Shown here: piece by piece, positions 11,366 through 22,660 of the stretch | Numbering within the stretch: the first letter of the stretch is position 1 | Layout of the letters: the number at the start of each line of letters is the position of its first letter | NCBI GenBank assembly: GCA_015680685.1 | Contig: MNCI01030517.1 | Span: forward strand, 576,034-640,033 | Direction of reading: 5' to 3' | Source of the DNA: Gnetum montanum | Taxonomy: Eukaryota; Streptophyta; Gnetopsida; Gnetales; Gnetaceae | DNA length: 64,000 bases | Made by a program: the position numbers and the translations under genes | Notes under the pieces: generated by a model | Told to the model about the DNA's origin: nothing | The model's input: only the letters and a program-made list of their open reading frames with translations | The model's database searches: none

Positions 11366-11810
11366 TTTTAGTTTTAGGCCATCCTGGGCCATTACGATAG
11401 TTTAACGCCATTTCGGGCCGTATGATTATGATAACAGAAAATTTCACTAGTTTTAGGCTATAGCAAGCCGTATGTAGTTTTAGGCCATTTCGGGCCATAG
11501 GGTAATGGATAAAAGAAAAATAAATAAATTTTGCCAGTTCTAGGCTTTAGCGGGCCGTGTGTAGTTTTAGGCCATTTTGGGCCGTATGATTATGATAAGG
11601 GAAAATTTCACCAGTTTTAGGATGTAGTAGGCTGTGTGTAGTTTTAGGCCATTTTAGGCTATGGGATAATGGAAAAATGAAAAAAGAAGAAAATTCACTA
11701 GTTTTAGGCCTTAGTAGGCCATGTGTAGTTTTAGGCCATTTTGAGTCGTGTGATGATAGTAAGGGAAACTTTTTCCAATTTTAGGCCTTAGCAGGCCATG
11801 GTGTAATGCA
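11366..11810. repeat. Array C: tandem mini-hairpin repeats downstream of the antisense gene
   Basis: About eleven units start GTTTTA (once GTTTAA, GTTCTA or ATTTTA), then arm, 6-base loop, arm. The dominant pair is GGCC/GGCC with loops such as ATTTTG or TTAGCA; GGCT/AGCC also occurs and keeps pairing. Tails such as TATGATTATGATAAGGGAAAATTT recur, giving a composite repeat of about 100 bp. The layout is the same as arrays A and B but with a different prevailing stem, so the three arrays appear to be diverged members of one repeat family. Confidence 0.75.
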
Positions 11811-12262
11811 AACAGATGAAATGTGAATAGTTTTAAAGAATAAGTTAGGCATAGCATAAATGAAAGAATGTGAGGCAAACAAGAAATAAGTGTGTAATGG
11901 ATGTTAATCGGGTGAGGAACAGTGGAGTTGCTATGCTACATGAGTAACGATCATCCTCGCAACTGCTTCCTAACCTATCGTGGGTTTGGCGACACGTAAG
12001 GCTGAGAGGCTTTATTATGGTATTCTTCCACATCGTCATCTACTACTTGAAAAGGTAACTCGGCTGACACAATCTCATTTTCTAAGCTGGCATCTTGGGC
12101 TGGCTCTTTTGTCAAATAGTTAGTATCAATGGAGACAGGTGCCTCATTCTTAGAGGTTATGACCTTTGAACCTTACTCCATATCTACGTTGTTTATTGCC
12201 TAGGTTGTCACCTCGTCACCGTGGATCACCACCTCCCTACCTATGTAAGGTAGGTGGATCTC

Positions 12263-12799
12263 CTAATGTATGGGTGAAGAGATGGCCCTAAGTTGGGCTA
12301 ACCATGACCTCCCTAAGATTAGGTTAAACTCAGGCATCTCTTCCACCACGATAAACATTGCACTTGTGGGGAACTGGTACCCTGCCACGAAGCCAATGCC
12401 TTTCACCACTACCCGCGCCCCGTTGAATGACTTCAAACATGATGTTGTTGTGGGTTTGATTTGGTCTACCAAACCCAACTTGTCCACTATGGGGAATGGG
12501 ATGACATTCGTAGCAGCCCCATCATCAATATGTAGTCTTTGGATCTTATGTTGATTGACCTGAATTATGATGAATAGGGGTGCTATCTTCACTTGACTCT
12601 TTTCAAGGTCTTCCCTAATGGACTCATCATAGAATGTCAATTGGAATGGTTGTGGTTCTTCAAGTGTAGAAGGAAGTACGATTGAGTGGATTGCCTTTTC
12701 TTCTACCAGCATGTTCTCATCCACTGGTATGGATGTTAGCATGTGAACCAAAGCCTCATGATGTGCGATGGAAGTCATTACTAGGTCATACAAGCTCAA
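12263..12799 (-). pseudogene. Retroviral-type aspartic protease relic
   Basis: An open stretch of 178 codons includes LHIDDGAATNVIP, the flap side and ILGRSWL. These correspond to the D-S/T-G-A catalytic loop (here DDGA) and the second hydrophobic-ILG motif of Ty3/gypsy proteases. The protein would mature Gag-Pol. The reading frame is the longest open one in the element and is intact over the domain, though the catalytic triplet is altered. It lies just after gag, and is separated from RT by about 6.5 kb that contains the antisense gene. Confidence 0.85.
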
Positions 12800-13639
12800 T
12801 GTCGTGTTCTTTTTCTTTAGAACCTACTTGACCTGAGTAAGGATTCTTAAGAGGTTGTGTCCATTTTCCTATTGCTTATTGCCCTTCTCTTCTTCCATTC
12901 ATCCTAGAAGACAGATTTTCCGAGGAGGAGCATTTTCAGGTTTAAGGTTAGACCCTTTTGGGCAAGGTGGTGATGACTATGCATGCATAGCAGTGTTAAC
13001 TTTTGGTAATGAGGCAAGCGTAGATGTAGAGGATGATGGAGTAGGCTTGGAAGAACTTGGAGCAGTACATTTCATAGTCATTTCACCTATCGGGTGCTCT
13101 TCCCATTTGCTAGAATGAGAAGGCTGTGTTGTCGTCTTATGTTGGTTTCGTGGGATGGGGTTAGTTGAGTGATTTGGCCCCCTAATGATGAATGGTGTTT
13201 GCGAGGTTAGTGCAGGTGGTGGTGCATTGTTAACTATAGAAGGTGTAGGGGTGGATTTTCGAGGGGAGACCTTAAGGAAAAATGGTTGCTATGGTATTTT
13301 TCTGGCCATTGTTGGTGTTGCTATGCTACATTGAGGTACGTGAATCACAAACGACTACTATCACGATTCCAAATTACCGTCTATGCCAATGGTGTTGATG
13401 ATGTACCCTGTATTGTTAGTGTTGACAGGGTCCTTGTAAACATTCATGGATTGATTTTTAGGGTAGAAGGAGTTACTTTTGTCCAGCACCAACTTCCCCT
13501 GATCAATCATCTATTGAATGTCATCTTTTAAGGCTAGATAGTAATCTGTGTCATGACCACAGAGTTGGTGGTAGTCACAGAACTATTCCAACCTAAAATT
13601 CTTAGGAACTGGAGGCTCATTGGGCAAAGCCAAGGAGGC

Positions 13640-15202
13640 GTTCCTAAGGAGTTTGTAGTACTATTGATGCCTTTTGGTTGCCTCCTTTGGCATCCACTTT
13701 TCTTGAATGTACCTCAACCCTAATAATTGCTTCAAAAGTTCTAAAGGCTTGATAGGTAGCGGGGTGTACTTGGAGTGATCTTTACGCTTGAAGTTAGGCT
13801 TAGGCAGGGTGGATGCTTCAGGTGTCAACGTGGAAAGTTGAGTAGTGTTGCTTGGGTTAGGCATAGGGTTAGTTGGTGTAGCGACTTCTTTCTTGTTATT
13901 GTTGTTTTTGGGCTTGGCCTCATTTGCCACTACGGCCACCATCGCCATTACAGCTTTGCCCTTCTCTTTGTCTTTTTTGGTATGTGCATTTTTATATGCA
14001 ACATAGGCTGGGTTCCTGATGGCTTTGGCTGCATCTTGAATGCTTTTCATCTATGCAAAGGCTTGACTTAGAGAGCATGGGGCTAGGTAATACAGCTTGG
14101 ATTTGATGAAATTGTTGACTGCCTCCTTAAAGATGGCTAGCAAGTGGGCCTTCACGATAGGCTCGCAAATCTCGTTCAAGGTGATACTCCACTAATGTAT
14201 AAACCTCTACACTGACTTCAGTGGGTCTTGCTTAAGTCCCATTAACTAATCTAGTGTGACTTCAGGCTTCAAGTTATATTTGATGCAGGTCACATACTGG
14301 GTCAGCAACTCCTCCAATGTTGAGATGGAGGCACACAGGAGTGCATGGTACCAATCTAAAGCTTTGCCTATTAGAGACATAGCAAAGATTCCAATGATGG
14401 TATATAGCCATTATTGCAATAACAAAGATTCATATCTAAATGCTACCAAATGTGCGTTAGAGTTGCCTTCCCCATTGTATTTCATAAATTGGGATAGCAG
14501 CATCCCAGGGGGTAATGTTAACATAGGAACCGTTGGGCTGATTAGGTCATCATGGTAGAAATCCATGATTTGCACCATCTCAGAACTAGTGGCTTTGAGG
14601 TGCCTAACCTATTGAGTAAGGGTCTAGATAAGTTAAAATGCTTGATCCAAACCCAAAGACAACATGGACAGTTGTGGGGCTACGAGGGCAACCATCATTT
14701 GTAGTGTAGCAAAGGCAGTGGCTTGGGTCATAGGAGGAGCTGTTGGAGTTGCCCTTACGAAGGGTGTTATTTGTGGGGTCCACCACCCATTGAGTGGTCT
14801 TGCTAGAGCAATGGTTACTGATGGTGTTACGAGGTTGGTCATTTTCATGATTGATGGAACAGGCCATAGCCTAGCGCTTGGTTACAGTACTTGCAAGACT
14901 TGGTACGTTTGGTGGTAAGCATGTTGTGGTATCTGGTGGGGCTGCGAGGTGGGGAGCAAAGTTGCTAGGGTCCACCACATGGTTGGGACTAGCCCTAATG
15001 CTGATGATGGAATAGATTCAGGAAATGAGATAGGAGAAGAGTCTCTGAGCAACTGCGAGATAGAAGCTGTGTGTATGTAAGGCAACATGGGTGTAACTAG
15101 TGGTTGGTATGAGGACAGGACAGATTGGGGAGGAAGAGTTCCTAGGTACAAAACTAAGGGAGGCTCCTGCTGATACATTGAAGGTGTAGGATGGCTACCC
15201 AT
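13640..15202 (-). pseudogene. Gag relic of the giant element
   Basis: The minus strand encodes a Pro/Ser/Gln-rich N-terminal part (open from 15202, begins MGSHPTPSMYQQEPP), then the capsid-like core with FMKYNGEGNSNAHLVAF, an ALDWYHALL block and LEELLTQYV, a segment with SIQDAAKAIRNPAYVAY, and a Lys-rich KKDKEKGKA region with an Asn/Lys run. The WY-containing core is the usual plant gypsy gag landmark. Stops and frameshifts break it into pieces. The same protein occurs at 17831-19085. The span 12800-13640 continues the same strand without a domain I can name. Confidence 0.8.
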
Positions 15203-15970
15203 AGCAGATGAAAGTGTAGACTAGGGTAGATTTGTGGTGATCACAAAGGAAGCCACCGCAAAAAGGGGATTTGGCTTGAAAATCATGATAGAATGCATCG
15301 TCACAGGGTAAGTTTGACCACCCCCTCAGACTGGGAGTCCATATCTTCTTGTTCATCCTAGAATGCTTCATTACAATGGGATAAAAAGTCCCACTCCCTA
15401 GGTCTAGTGACTCATAGCAGCTGATCAAAGATGCATAGATACATCTCCGTCAAGGAGATGAAAACATTAGGGTTTGGGACAAACTCCTTCCCATTCTAAT
15501 AAAGGAACTCAAAATTGTGCTTGTGCTCACGTTCTTGGTGATCTAGGGGTAGATCCACCTAGACCTTTGCAAAGATGAAGTTGTAATGCTCTACTTCTTG
15601 TGCCAAGAACTCAGGTGACAAGTGTCGAACCCTAAGGGATTGGCATGGCACCAACACCGGCTAGGTGGCTGCTTAGCACCCATGATGCTTTGGGCCAAGA
15701 AAGGAGCCTCAAGGCTCAAGGTGGAAACATTGATCATTGTAAGAATCATCTTATGTATTGCAAAAGGAAGTATCATAAACTAAGAAACATGAAAATAAAG
15801 AGGAGATCAAAGGCTTTTCATCCTGCCAGATTCCAAAGGAAGCATCATGGTGACCAATCTGCACCACACGATGCATAAACAATCACAAAATGGTATCACA
15901 TTTACACTAACACATGATGAGGTACAGAAAGCATGCAGGACTACCTGTAAGACATGAAAAAGGCACCCAA
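15203..15970 (-). other. 5' leader of the giant element
   Basis: This is the stretch between the primer-binding site and the first clear gag codons. It has only short open frames on both strands and no recognisable domain. Confidence 0.5.
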
Positions 15971-15990
15971 AGGCCCTCCTTCTAGCGCCA
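15971..15990 (-). other. Primer-binding site of the giant element
   Basis: On the minus strand the bases read TGGCGCTAGAAGGAGGGCCT, 5 bases past the LTR end. The TGG start is complementary to a tRNA CCA end and the position is exactly that of the minus-strand primer site. I do not name the tRNA with certainty. Confidence 0.75.
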
Positions 15991-15995
15991 AAAAT

Positions 15996-17830
15996 TGTAG
16001 TGACCAAAAACATTGGTGGCTAGAACACTAACAGGTTGCCAAGTAAACAACTTAACCCTGAATCCATGCAAGGGCCATGCTGGATAAAAGAGAAGTGGGG
16101 TGCCCTGAATAATCTAGTCGATTAAACAGGGACTTAATTAGTGTAACTTAACCTTACATGAATGTTGTTTTGAATGCAAAATATGCAAGGTAAAACTGAT
16201 GATCAATGAATGTAGGAATGAAGGAAATAATGCCAAACAATGATAACAGTAAAGAAATAGCAAAGTAAAGTGAAGTAAGAAAGTGCATTGCCCCAAGGTC
16301 ACAGATTCAATTCTTTGCCTTATTTGAAATGTGTATAACAAGTTATACAATGGTATTGGCACATAGGGGATTCAAGAATAACTAGAATGCTCAAGGGAAG
16401 TGCTAACAATGCCTTCTAGGAGCCAACTCAAAGACTAAATGCAGCAAGAAGTCAACTTTGTTTGCTGATGAGCTAATCAAGGAGCTAACCAATCAATGCA
16501 AAATGCTAACAAGCCAACTTCTCTTCTCAATGTAAAATGCTAACTTTTTGAACAAAAAAGCCAAGCCATAAAGCCAACCCTTTGTGCATTTTTTGCTAGG
16601 GTATTTATAGGGTTAGGAGTAGGCAAGAAATGAGGCATGGATGCCATGTGTCCTAGACCCCACAAGATGCTGATGTGCCTATACCACGTAGATGTGCAAT
16701 GTCGGTTGTGAAATTACTACGCTATGACTATGCCTCTAAGACTATGTGTGCTGAGATTAGCTTGCTAACAATGCAAACAAAAATGGAGCTTATGCTCTAG
16801 GACTGCATCTTCCCTGCTCTTACGAGTAGGATCAAGCATAGGAACAATGTTTTTGGGGCTAACTAGTGGGTGTGCAAAATGGAGTGGAATTGCTAATTTT
16901 ACCAAGGAGATGCCAAAATGAGGAATATTGCTATCAACAAGTTCTAGAGTTTCCTGAAGATGCCTTGATGCTTCCGTACCAGTGTTGTGTTACTCATGCT
17001 ATCGAATTTTTTGGCATAGCATAAGTGGCTCCTTACTACACTATGCTACGCTACATAGCGTAGCATCTGGTTTTAACTGGAACTTGTGTTGAAGCTAAAA
17101 ATGTTTCTTTGAGGCTTGATCATGCTAACAACTGCAACTTTGTCCTTTGTGATAGGAAGCCTTTGAACCTGCTAAACTTACGTTTAAAACATTTTTTGTT
17201 GTTCTTGTATTATTGGTACACTATGCTAAACTATGTAGCATAACATAGCATAGTAGCTAGCATATCCTACTTTTTGTTCACTTCACCACTTTCTAGTAAG
17301 AAACTTTGTCCAAGGACTTAAGGCCGAATAGGGCAACCATTTTTAGAGGCCAGAGTGCTCATCGAGTGCAACTTCTTTATTGGAATCGTTTGGTAAGCCG
17401 AGCCTTTCTATTTTTCCTTTGCTACGCTATGCTATGCTATGTAGCGTAGCACCTTGTTTAGCAACAATTCACACATGATCACTTGAGAAACTATCCTTTG
17501 GGACTTGCTATGCTACATAGCGTAGCATAGTGTAGCAAACTTCTTCACTAGAAAACTTGTTGAACTACTTTGGTTATTCCAAATACCTTCAACAACTCCT
17601 AGCATAGTTTCTGAGTAGACTGACAGTCAGGTGAATTGTCTAGGTGAGTAGCCCAGAGAGTCCATCAGGCCTATCATATCTAAAGGTAGAAAACTTGTCG
17701 AACTGGATAGTCTAATCTTAGTGCCTACATTTTCCTACCAAACTGTCATGACACTACACTTGTGGAAATCCTTGCCTAAATTCCAAAACCCTAGTAAAGC
17801 AAGAGGGTCTCAAAATTTTATGGTGTTTCA
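15996..17830 (-). repeat. 5' LTR of the giant element, complete (1835 bp)
   Basis: The LTR runs on the minus strand from TGAAACACCA (ending at 17830) to CTACA (at 15996), i.e. TG...CA ends, and is followed by the primer-binding site. It matches 1-644 over its right part. It is rich in palindromes built from GCTACGCTA and TAGCGTAGC, e.g. near 17036-17060, 17423-17450 and 17505-17530. Its right end abuts gag sequence of an older related element. Confidence 0.87.
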
Positions 17831-19085
17831 CCTAAAATGCTTAGGGATTGGAGGCTCATTTGGGGTATTAGATGTCAGGTTCCTCAGGAGCTCGTAGTAT
17901 CTATTATGTCTCTTGTGAGAATCCTTAGACATATGCTTGTACTAGATTTTTCCATTCTTGAGCAATTGGTCTAAAGGTTTTAATGGTTTCAAAGGCAACA
18001 AAATGTACTTTTAGTGGTCCTTGTGCTCAAAGTTGGGCCTTGAGACATCTTACTCCATGGCCCTCGATGATGCAACTTGGTTACTTGCTGTAGTGCTAGA
18101 GCTAGAAGCTTTATTATTAGCTAGGGCCTTAGATGGCCTAGCCATTGGCTTGGTGTTGGATGTCTTGGTCTCTTTGGCTACCATTATTATAGTTTTCATT
18201 TGTTTGCCCTTGTCTTTATCCTTTTTTATGTGTAGGTTCCCATAGGCCATGTAGGTTGGGTCCTTGCTATCTTCCACTGCATCCTGTATACTTTTGGTTT
18301 GATTAAATGCTTGGCTCAAGAATTGCAGGGCTAGATAATACAACTTTGACTTAATAAAGTCATTCAATACACCCTTGAAGATTACTAATAGGTTTATTTC
18401 AACAATGGGCTCATGGATTTCATTGTGCAACATGCTCTAGCATTGTATGAATTTGTACATGGGCTCTAAGTGGCCCTACCTAATTTGCATAAGCTGGTCT
18501 AGGATCACCTCTAGCTTCAAGTTATACTTGCAACATGTGAAGAATAGGCTAAGGAGATCCTCTAAAGAAGAAATTGAGGACCTAGGTAGCACACAATACT
18601 AGTTGAGTGCCTTACCTCTTAAAGACATGGCAAACACCCATATGATGGTGTGTGGCCATGCTTGTAGTAAAAGACATTTAGACCTGAATGTTACTAGGTA
18701 TGTATTAGGGTCCCCTTCACCATTGTATTTGGTGAATTAGGGGAGTGTGATCCCAATAGATAGTGTCAGTGGTGGAACAATAGGACTAATCAAATCATCC
18801 TACTAGAAGTCCATCACATGAACCATTTCGAAGGAGGTGACCTTAAGCCACTTAACCTCTTCTGTTAAGGTTTGGATGAGTTGGAATACCTAATCCAAGC
18901 CTAGGGATGTTGTGGTGAGTTATGTCAGTTGTGCTTCTTGTTGTGCTTGTTATGTGGTCCATGACTTGGTTGTAGGTTGTGGGACCATGCACAACATTTT
19001 CTATGTAGGTTATGCCATGAGCATAGTGGTTGGGGCCCACATTATGTCTATGATTTGGGCCACTACAGAAGGTACCAAAAAAAAG
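17831..19085 (-). pseudogene. Gag relic of the older Tat-type element that received the giant one
   Basis: The sequence right of 17830 (CCTAAAATGCTTAGG) matches the gag region near 13592 of the giant element, and the minus strand encodes KSIQDAVEDSKDPTYMAY and KKDKDKGKQ, clear counterparts of the giant element's gag. So the giant element landed in the gag gene of a relative. Similarity continues through the capsid-like core and fades near 19.08 kb, where the orientation of coding sequence changes. Stops are numerous. Confidence 0.78.
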
Positions 19086-19139
19086 CATGATGTGTGATGC
19101 CTAAGTCATTTGTGGCAGAGGGATATGCACAACATGCAC

Positions 19140-20560
19140 GTAGGGCTATGCAGGAATAACAATTACTAGCGCTAATTACCTAGATCTTGAGTAAGAGAGT
19201 CTTGTTGACTACATAGCCTTGATAAAGAAACCTCTAGAATGGCCTAAAAACCTAGTCAAAACCCTTGACTTAGAGGTAGAAAACATAACCGAAGACTCTC
19301 TAGTTAAGGTTCCTATCATGACACATAGTGGTAAGGAGAAAACCTTTAAATTAAGTTCCTCACTACAACCTCAATAGGTTCAAGACATCATGAAGGTTCT
19401 ACAAAATAATATATAGGTCTTTTCCTAGTCATATGAAGATATGCTATTCTTAGATCCATGCCTAGTACAAAAAAATATTATACTGGACCCTAGCATTAGA
19501 CAACTTAAGCAAAAAGTATGTAAAATTAGACTTTCTTTAGCCTTGGTAGTTCATGATAAGAACTCAAAGCTCCACCAAGCTAGTTTCATTAGGGCTGTCG
19601 ACTATGCAAAATGGGTATTCAACATAGTGATAGTTCCTAAGAAAAATGGAAGTATCTATATTTACAACAATTTCTAAGACCTAAATAAAGTGACCATCAA
19701 GGATGACTTCCCTTTGCCTAGTATTAATCAACTTATCAATACCGTGACTGGACATGCCTTACTATCCTTATGGATGATTTCTTAAGATATATCTTCAACA
19801 ATTACATGCTAGAATTTCTTAAAAATTATGTTGATGACATAGCTATTAAGTCCAAAGTGGCCAGTGACCATGATAATGACTTAGGTCTTGTGCTTAAATG
19901 ATGCCTCAAAGTATGAGCATAAGCTCAATCCTAAGAAATGTATCTTCAGTATCAGGATTGGTAACATGCTTGGCTTTAGAGTATCTAAAGTAGGGATACA
20001 TGTCGATCCTGATAAGGTTAAGGCCATATCTAGATTAGCAACACCTACCAACCTTAAGAAGCTTTGGGGATTATAAAGTAGATTGCAATTTATTTAGAGG
20101 TTCATTGCTAGGCTTACAGATAAGTTATAGCCCATTCAACACTTGCTTAAGCAAGGATTTCACTATGAGTGGATGGCTTAATGTCAATAATTCTTTGAAA
20201 ACCTTAAGCAATAGTTGGCACAACTAGCAACAATATATCCTCTATAAGAACGTAAACCATTTTACATCTACCTTGCCATCTCTAACACATCCAGTCCCTC
20301 TCTACTTTGTCAAAAATGTGATGATGGTGTGGAGATTCTAGTGTATTATGTTAGCCATGCATTAGTTGCCCATGAGACTTGATACACTAAAGTGAAGAAT
20401 TATTGTCTAGCACTTGTCTTCACATTGAAGAAGTGAAGACACTACCTCTTTAGAAGCCAAATCAACATCATTTGCAAAGACAATGTGCTCAGAGCCATAG
20501 CAACCAAAATCTATGAGAGTAGTCCTATAGCCTGATGAAAAGCCATAACCATTAAGTTTG
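19140..20560 (+). pseudogene. RT and RNase H relic of a second Tat-type element
   Basis: The plus strand encodes KNIILDPSIRQLKQK, a degraded first RT block with WVFNIVIVPKKNGSIYIY, DLNKVTIKDDFPLP, YVDDIAIKS (catalytic YVDD intact here), LNPKKCIFSIRIGNMLGF and the thumb, followed by RNase H with KPFYIYLAIS, VYYVSHALVAHE and an altered LVFTLKK block. The homologous part of the giant element is at 4.2-5.7 kb on the other strand. Similarity to the giant element begins near 19.14 kb, upstream of RT, which helps place the breakpoint. Confidence 0.83.
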
Positions 20561-20599
20561 ACCTTTATTATGTCTCTCAATCCTCAATGAAAGGTCAAG

Positions 20600-21110
20600 C
20601 TATAGTTGTACAACTCATAGTTTGACCTATTAATGACCAAGCAACCATAGATCTTGAATTCCCTGATGAGTATATTAACACCATTAGCTAAGTACCTATG
20701 GGTTATGTGGCATTCATGCACTTTGACAAAGCTTAAAATGTGCATGGGGCCAGTGTAGCTACCATCATAACATTTCCATCTAGTGAAATCCAATCCTTGG
20801 CCTATTGTTTCAAGTTTTCTTGTACCAATAACATAGCATAATATGAGGGTTTGATCAGAGGGATGATGGTAGCTCATGACCTAGCAATTAGATGCTTAAC
20901 AATCAAAGGTAATTTACAACTTGTGTTTAACAAAGTAACCAAGGTGTATGCATGTAAAGCCAAGAATTTACAACCTTACTGTGACGTAGGGAAACAACTA
21001 CTACAATAATTTATAGATGTTGATGTTTAGCATATACCTCAAAATGAGAATGTCATAGCCAATGTGATTGAAACATTATCCCTAAATGTGATGCCAAATA
21101 TGTTTAGTAA
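20600..21110 (+). pseudogene. Archaeal-type RNase H relic of the second element
   Basis: The plus strand has MHFDKA (near 20717), NNIAxYEGLIRGMM (near 20830), LQLVFNKVTKVYACKAKNL and HIPQNENVIANVIETL (near 21040-21085). This is the same second RNase H as at 3.7-4.2 kb, decayed separately: the acidic residue in the ADAL-like motif is lost here but kept in the giant element. Confidence 0.78.
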
Positions 21111-21384
21111 GTTGTCCACATTAACTAAGGACTATGCTATTTCCATGACAAAGAACATTGAAGATACCTTTGTGGTCATCATTCATACTACTCCTACAAG
21201 GGATTGCTATGACAACATCAAATTTTATCTTATGCATAATGTATACTCACAAGACCTAACTACTACTCAAAATAATGTTGTATGCAAGCGATCTAAGTAG
21301 TATGTCATCATAGGTGATAACAAATTATGTTGACAATTCTATGATGGCATACTCCTAAAGTGCTTAGGTAAATCTAAAGCTAGA

Positions 21385-22437
21385 ATAGTCCTAGATAAGG
21401 TTCATGAGGGTGTTTGTGAAGGACATATAGGACCTACATCTATGACTGTTAAGATTAGATGGTTAGGCTACTATTGATCTCATATGGAAAATGATTGCCT
21501 GCAAAAGGTTAAGTCATGTGATACATGCTAATGATATAGCAACCTCATACATGCATCGCCAACTAAGTTGCATACCACTCAGATCACTTGGTTGTTTCAA
21601 TGTTACGAATTAGATATCATTAGACCTATAATGCCCAAGTCTTTAGTAGAACATAGTTTCATCATCACTATGACCAAATACTTTATCAAGTAGGTTGAAG
21701 CTATTCCCCCAAGGAAGATTATGTTTGAACAAGTTTGCAAATTCATCCTAGATAACATTGTATCCAATTTTGTTATCCCCATGACCATAGTTACAACTAA
21801 TGAACCATAATTTAGTATCCACAAAACAAAATATTTTTGTTATAACTTAGGCATTAACAATTCTTTCTCATCTTTGTATTACCCTCAAGCCAATGGATAG
21901 GGAAAGGTTAGCAACAAAGCCATCATCAACTTTATTAAGAAGATTCTTGACAACAACAAGAAAAAATAGCATGAGTGACTTGTCCATGCACTTTGGGCCT
22001 ATTGTACAACTTATGGCATGGCAACTAGTGTAATCCCTTATGGCCTAGTTTATGGTTCTTCACTTCTTTTACCTATTGAATTGTAGGTGCCTTCACTTTG
22101 AGTAGCCTTGACCAACTTCATCAATGATGAGTAGAAGATGGAGTTGCAGACAATAGCCCTAGACTCAATGGAAGACCAACATATGCAAGTGCTTGCTCAC
22201 ATTGAACACTATCAAGAGAGGCAGTAGTAGTAGCATCACCACAACGTGACTGGGCATAAGATCAAAGAAGATGACCTAGTCCTTAAAGTTGTCTGCAAGC
22301 ATGCAGACAAATTCTTAGCCAACTAGGAAGGGCTCTTTCTTATTACTAGAGCCTATGGAAACAATGTATTTAGGATAACCAACATGGCTAGAATGAGCTA
22401 GCCAATCTAGTCAATCATTCCTATCTAAAGCCATACT
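21385..22437 (+). pseudogene. Integrase relic of the second element
   Basis: The plus strand shows GHIGPTSMTVKIRWLGYY, VKSCDTC, a YELDIIRPI block (the first Asp retained), a TTNEP block where the family has IDNGP, and YYPQANG followed by K where Glu would be the third catalytic residue. The C-terminal part has IKEDDLVLKVV and EGLFLITRAYGNN. Two of the three catalytic acids are gone, so it is inactive. It is followed by two hairpin units and the polypurine tract. Confidence 0.82.
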
Positions 22438-22477
22438 ACATGTAACCAATAATCATCAATAAGAAATCCTACTTTCA

Positions 22478-22535
22478 ATGGCCTACTAGGGCCTTAAACT
22501 AGTACCATGTCCTACTACAACCTTAAACTAGTAGT
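22478..22535. repeat. Two mini-hairpin units after the second integrase
   Basis: On the minus strand the sequence has GTTTAAGGCCCTAGTAGGCC and a second GTTTAAGGTT...GGAC unit, the same layout as arrays A-C. They lie after integrase, on the strand antisense to pol, exactly as array A does in the giant element. The first unit keeps GGCC/GGCC pairing; the second has lost it. Confidence 0.65.
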
Positions 22536-22660
22536 TTTTGTGACTTCGATAGCTTGGTTTTATCATCTTATATGGCTTGTATGCATGGTAGTGTTATAAT
22601 ATGTAGTGGTGTTTTGTATTCTTTTTTGGTGCCTTTTGGGTCAACCCTCCAGACACTAAC

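Larger units (their letters stand above)
1..17830 (-). mobile_element. Giant Tat-type Ty3/gypsy LTR retrotransposon, truncated by window edge
   Basis: Two copies of one LTR (1-644 and 15996-17830) enclose about 15.4 kb whose gag, protease, RT, RNase H, archaeal-type RNase H and integrase all read on the minus strand in that order. The dual RNase H is the established mark of the Tat branch (Ogre, Retand, Grande and relatives), which also explains the size. With two LTRs of about 1.84 kb the complete element would be near 19 kb. All coding parts are interrupted by stops, so it is a fossil. It is unusual in carrying a spliced-looking antisense gene between protease and RT. It is inserted in the gag of an older relative that continues at 17831; the matching left target-site copy would lie outside the window. 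Confidence 0.88.

Noticed and set aside
13775-14071. Plus-strand hydrophobic open frame
   Set aside because: Opposite strand of the gag Lys/Asn-rich region; its Phe/Val-rich content is a by-product.
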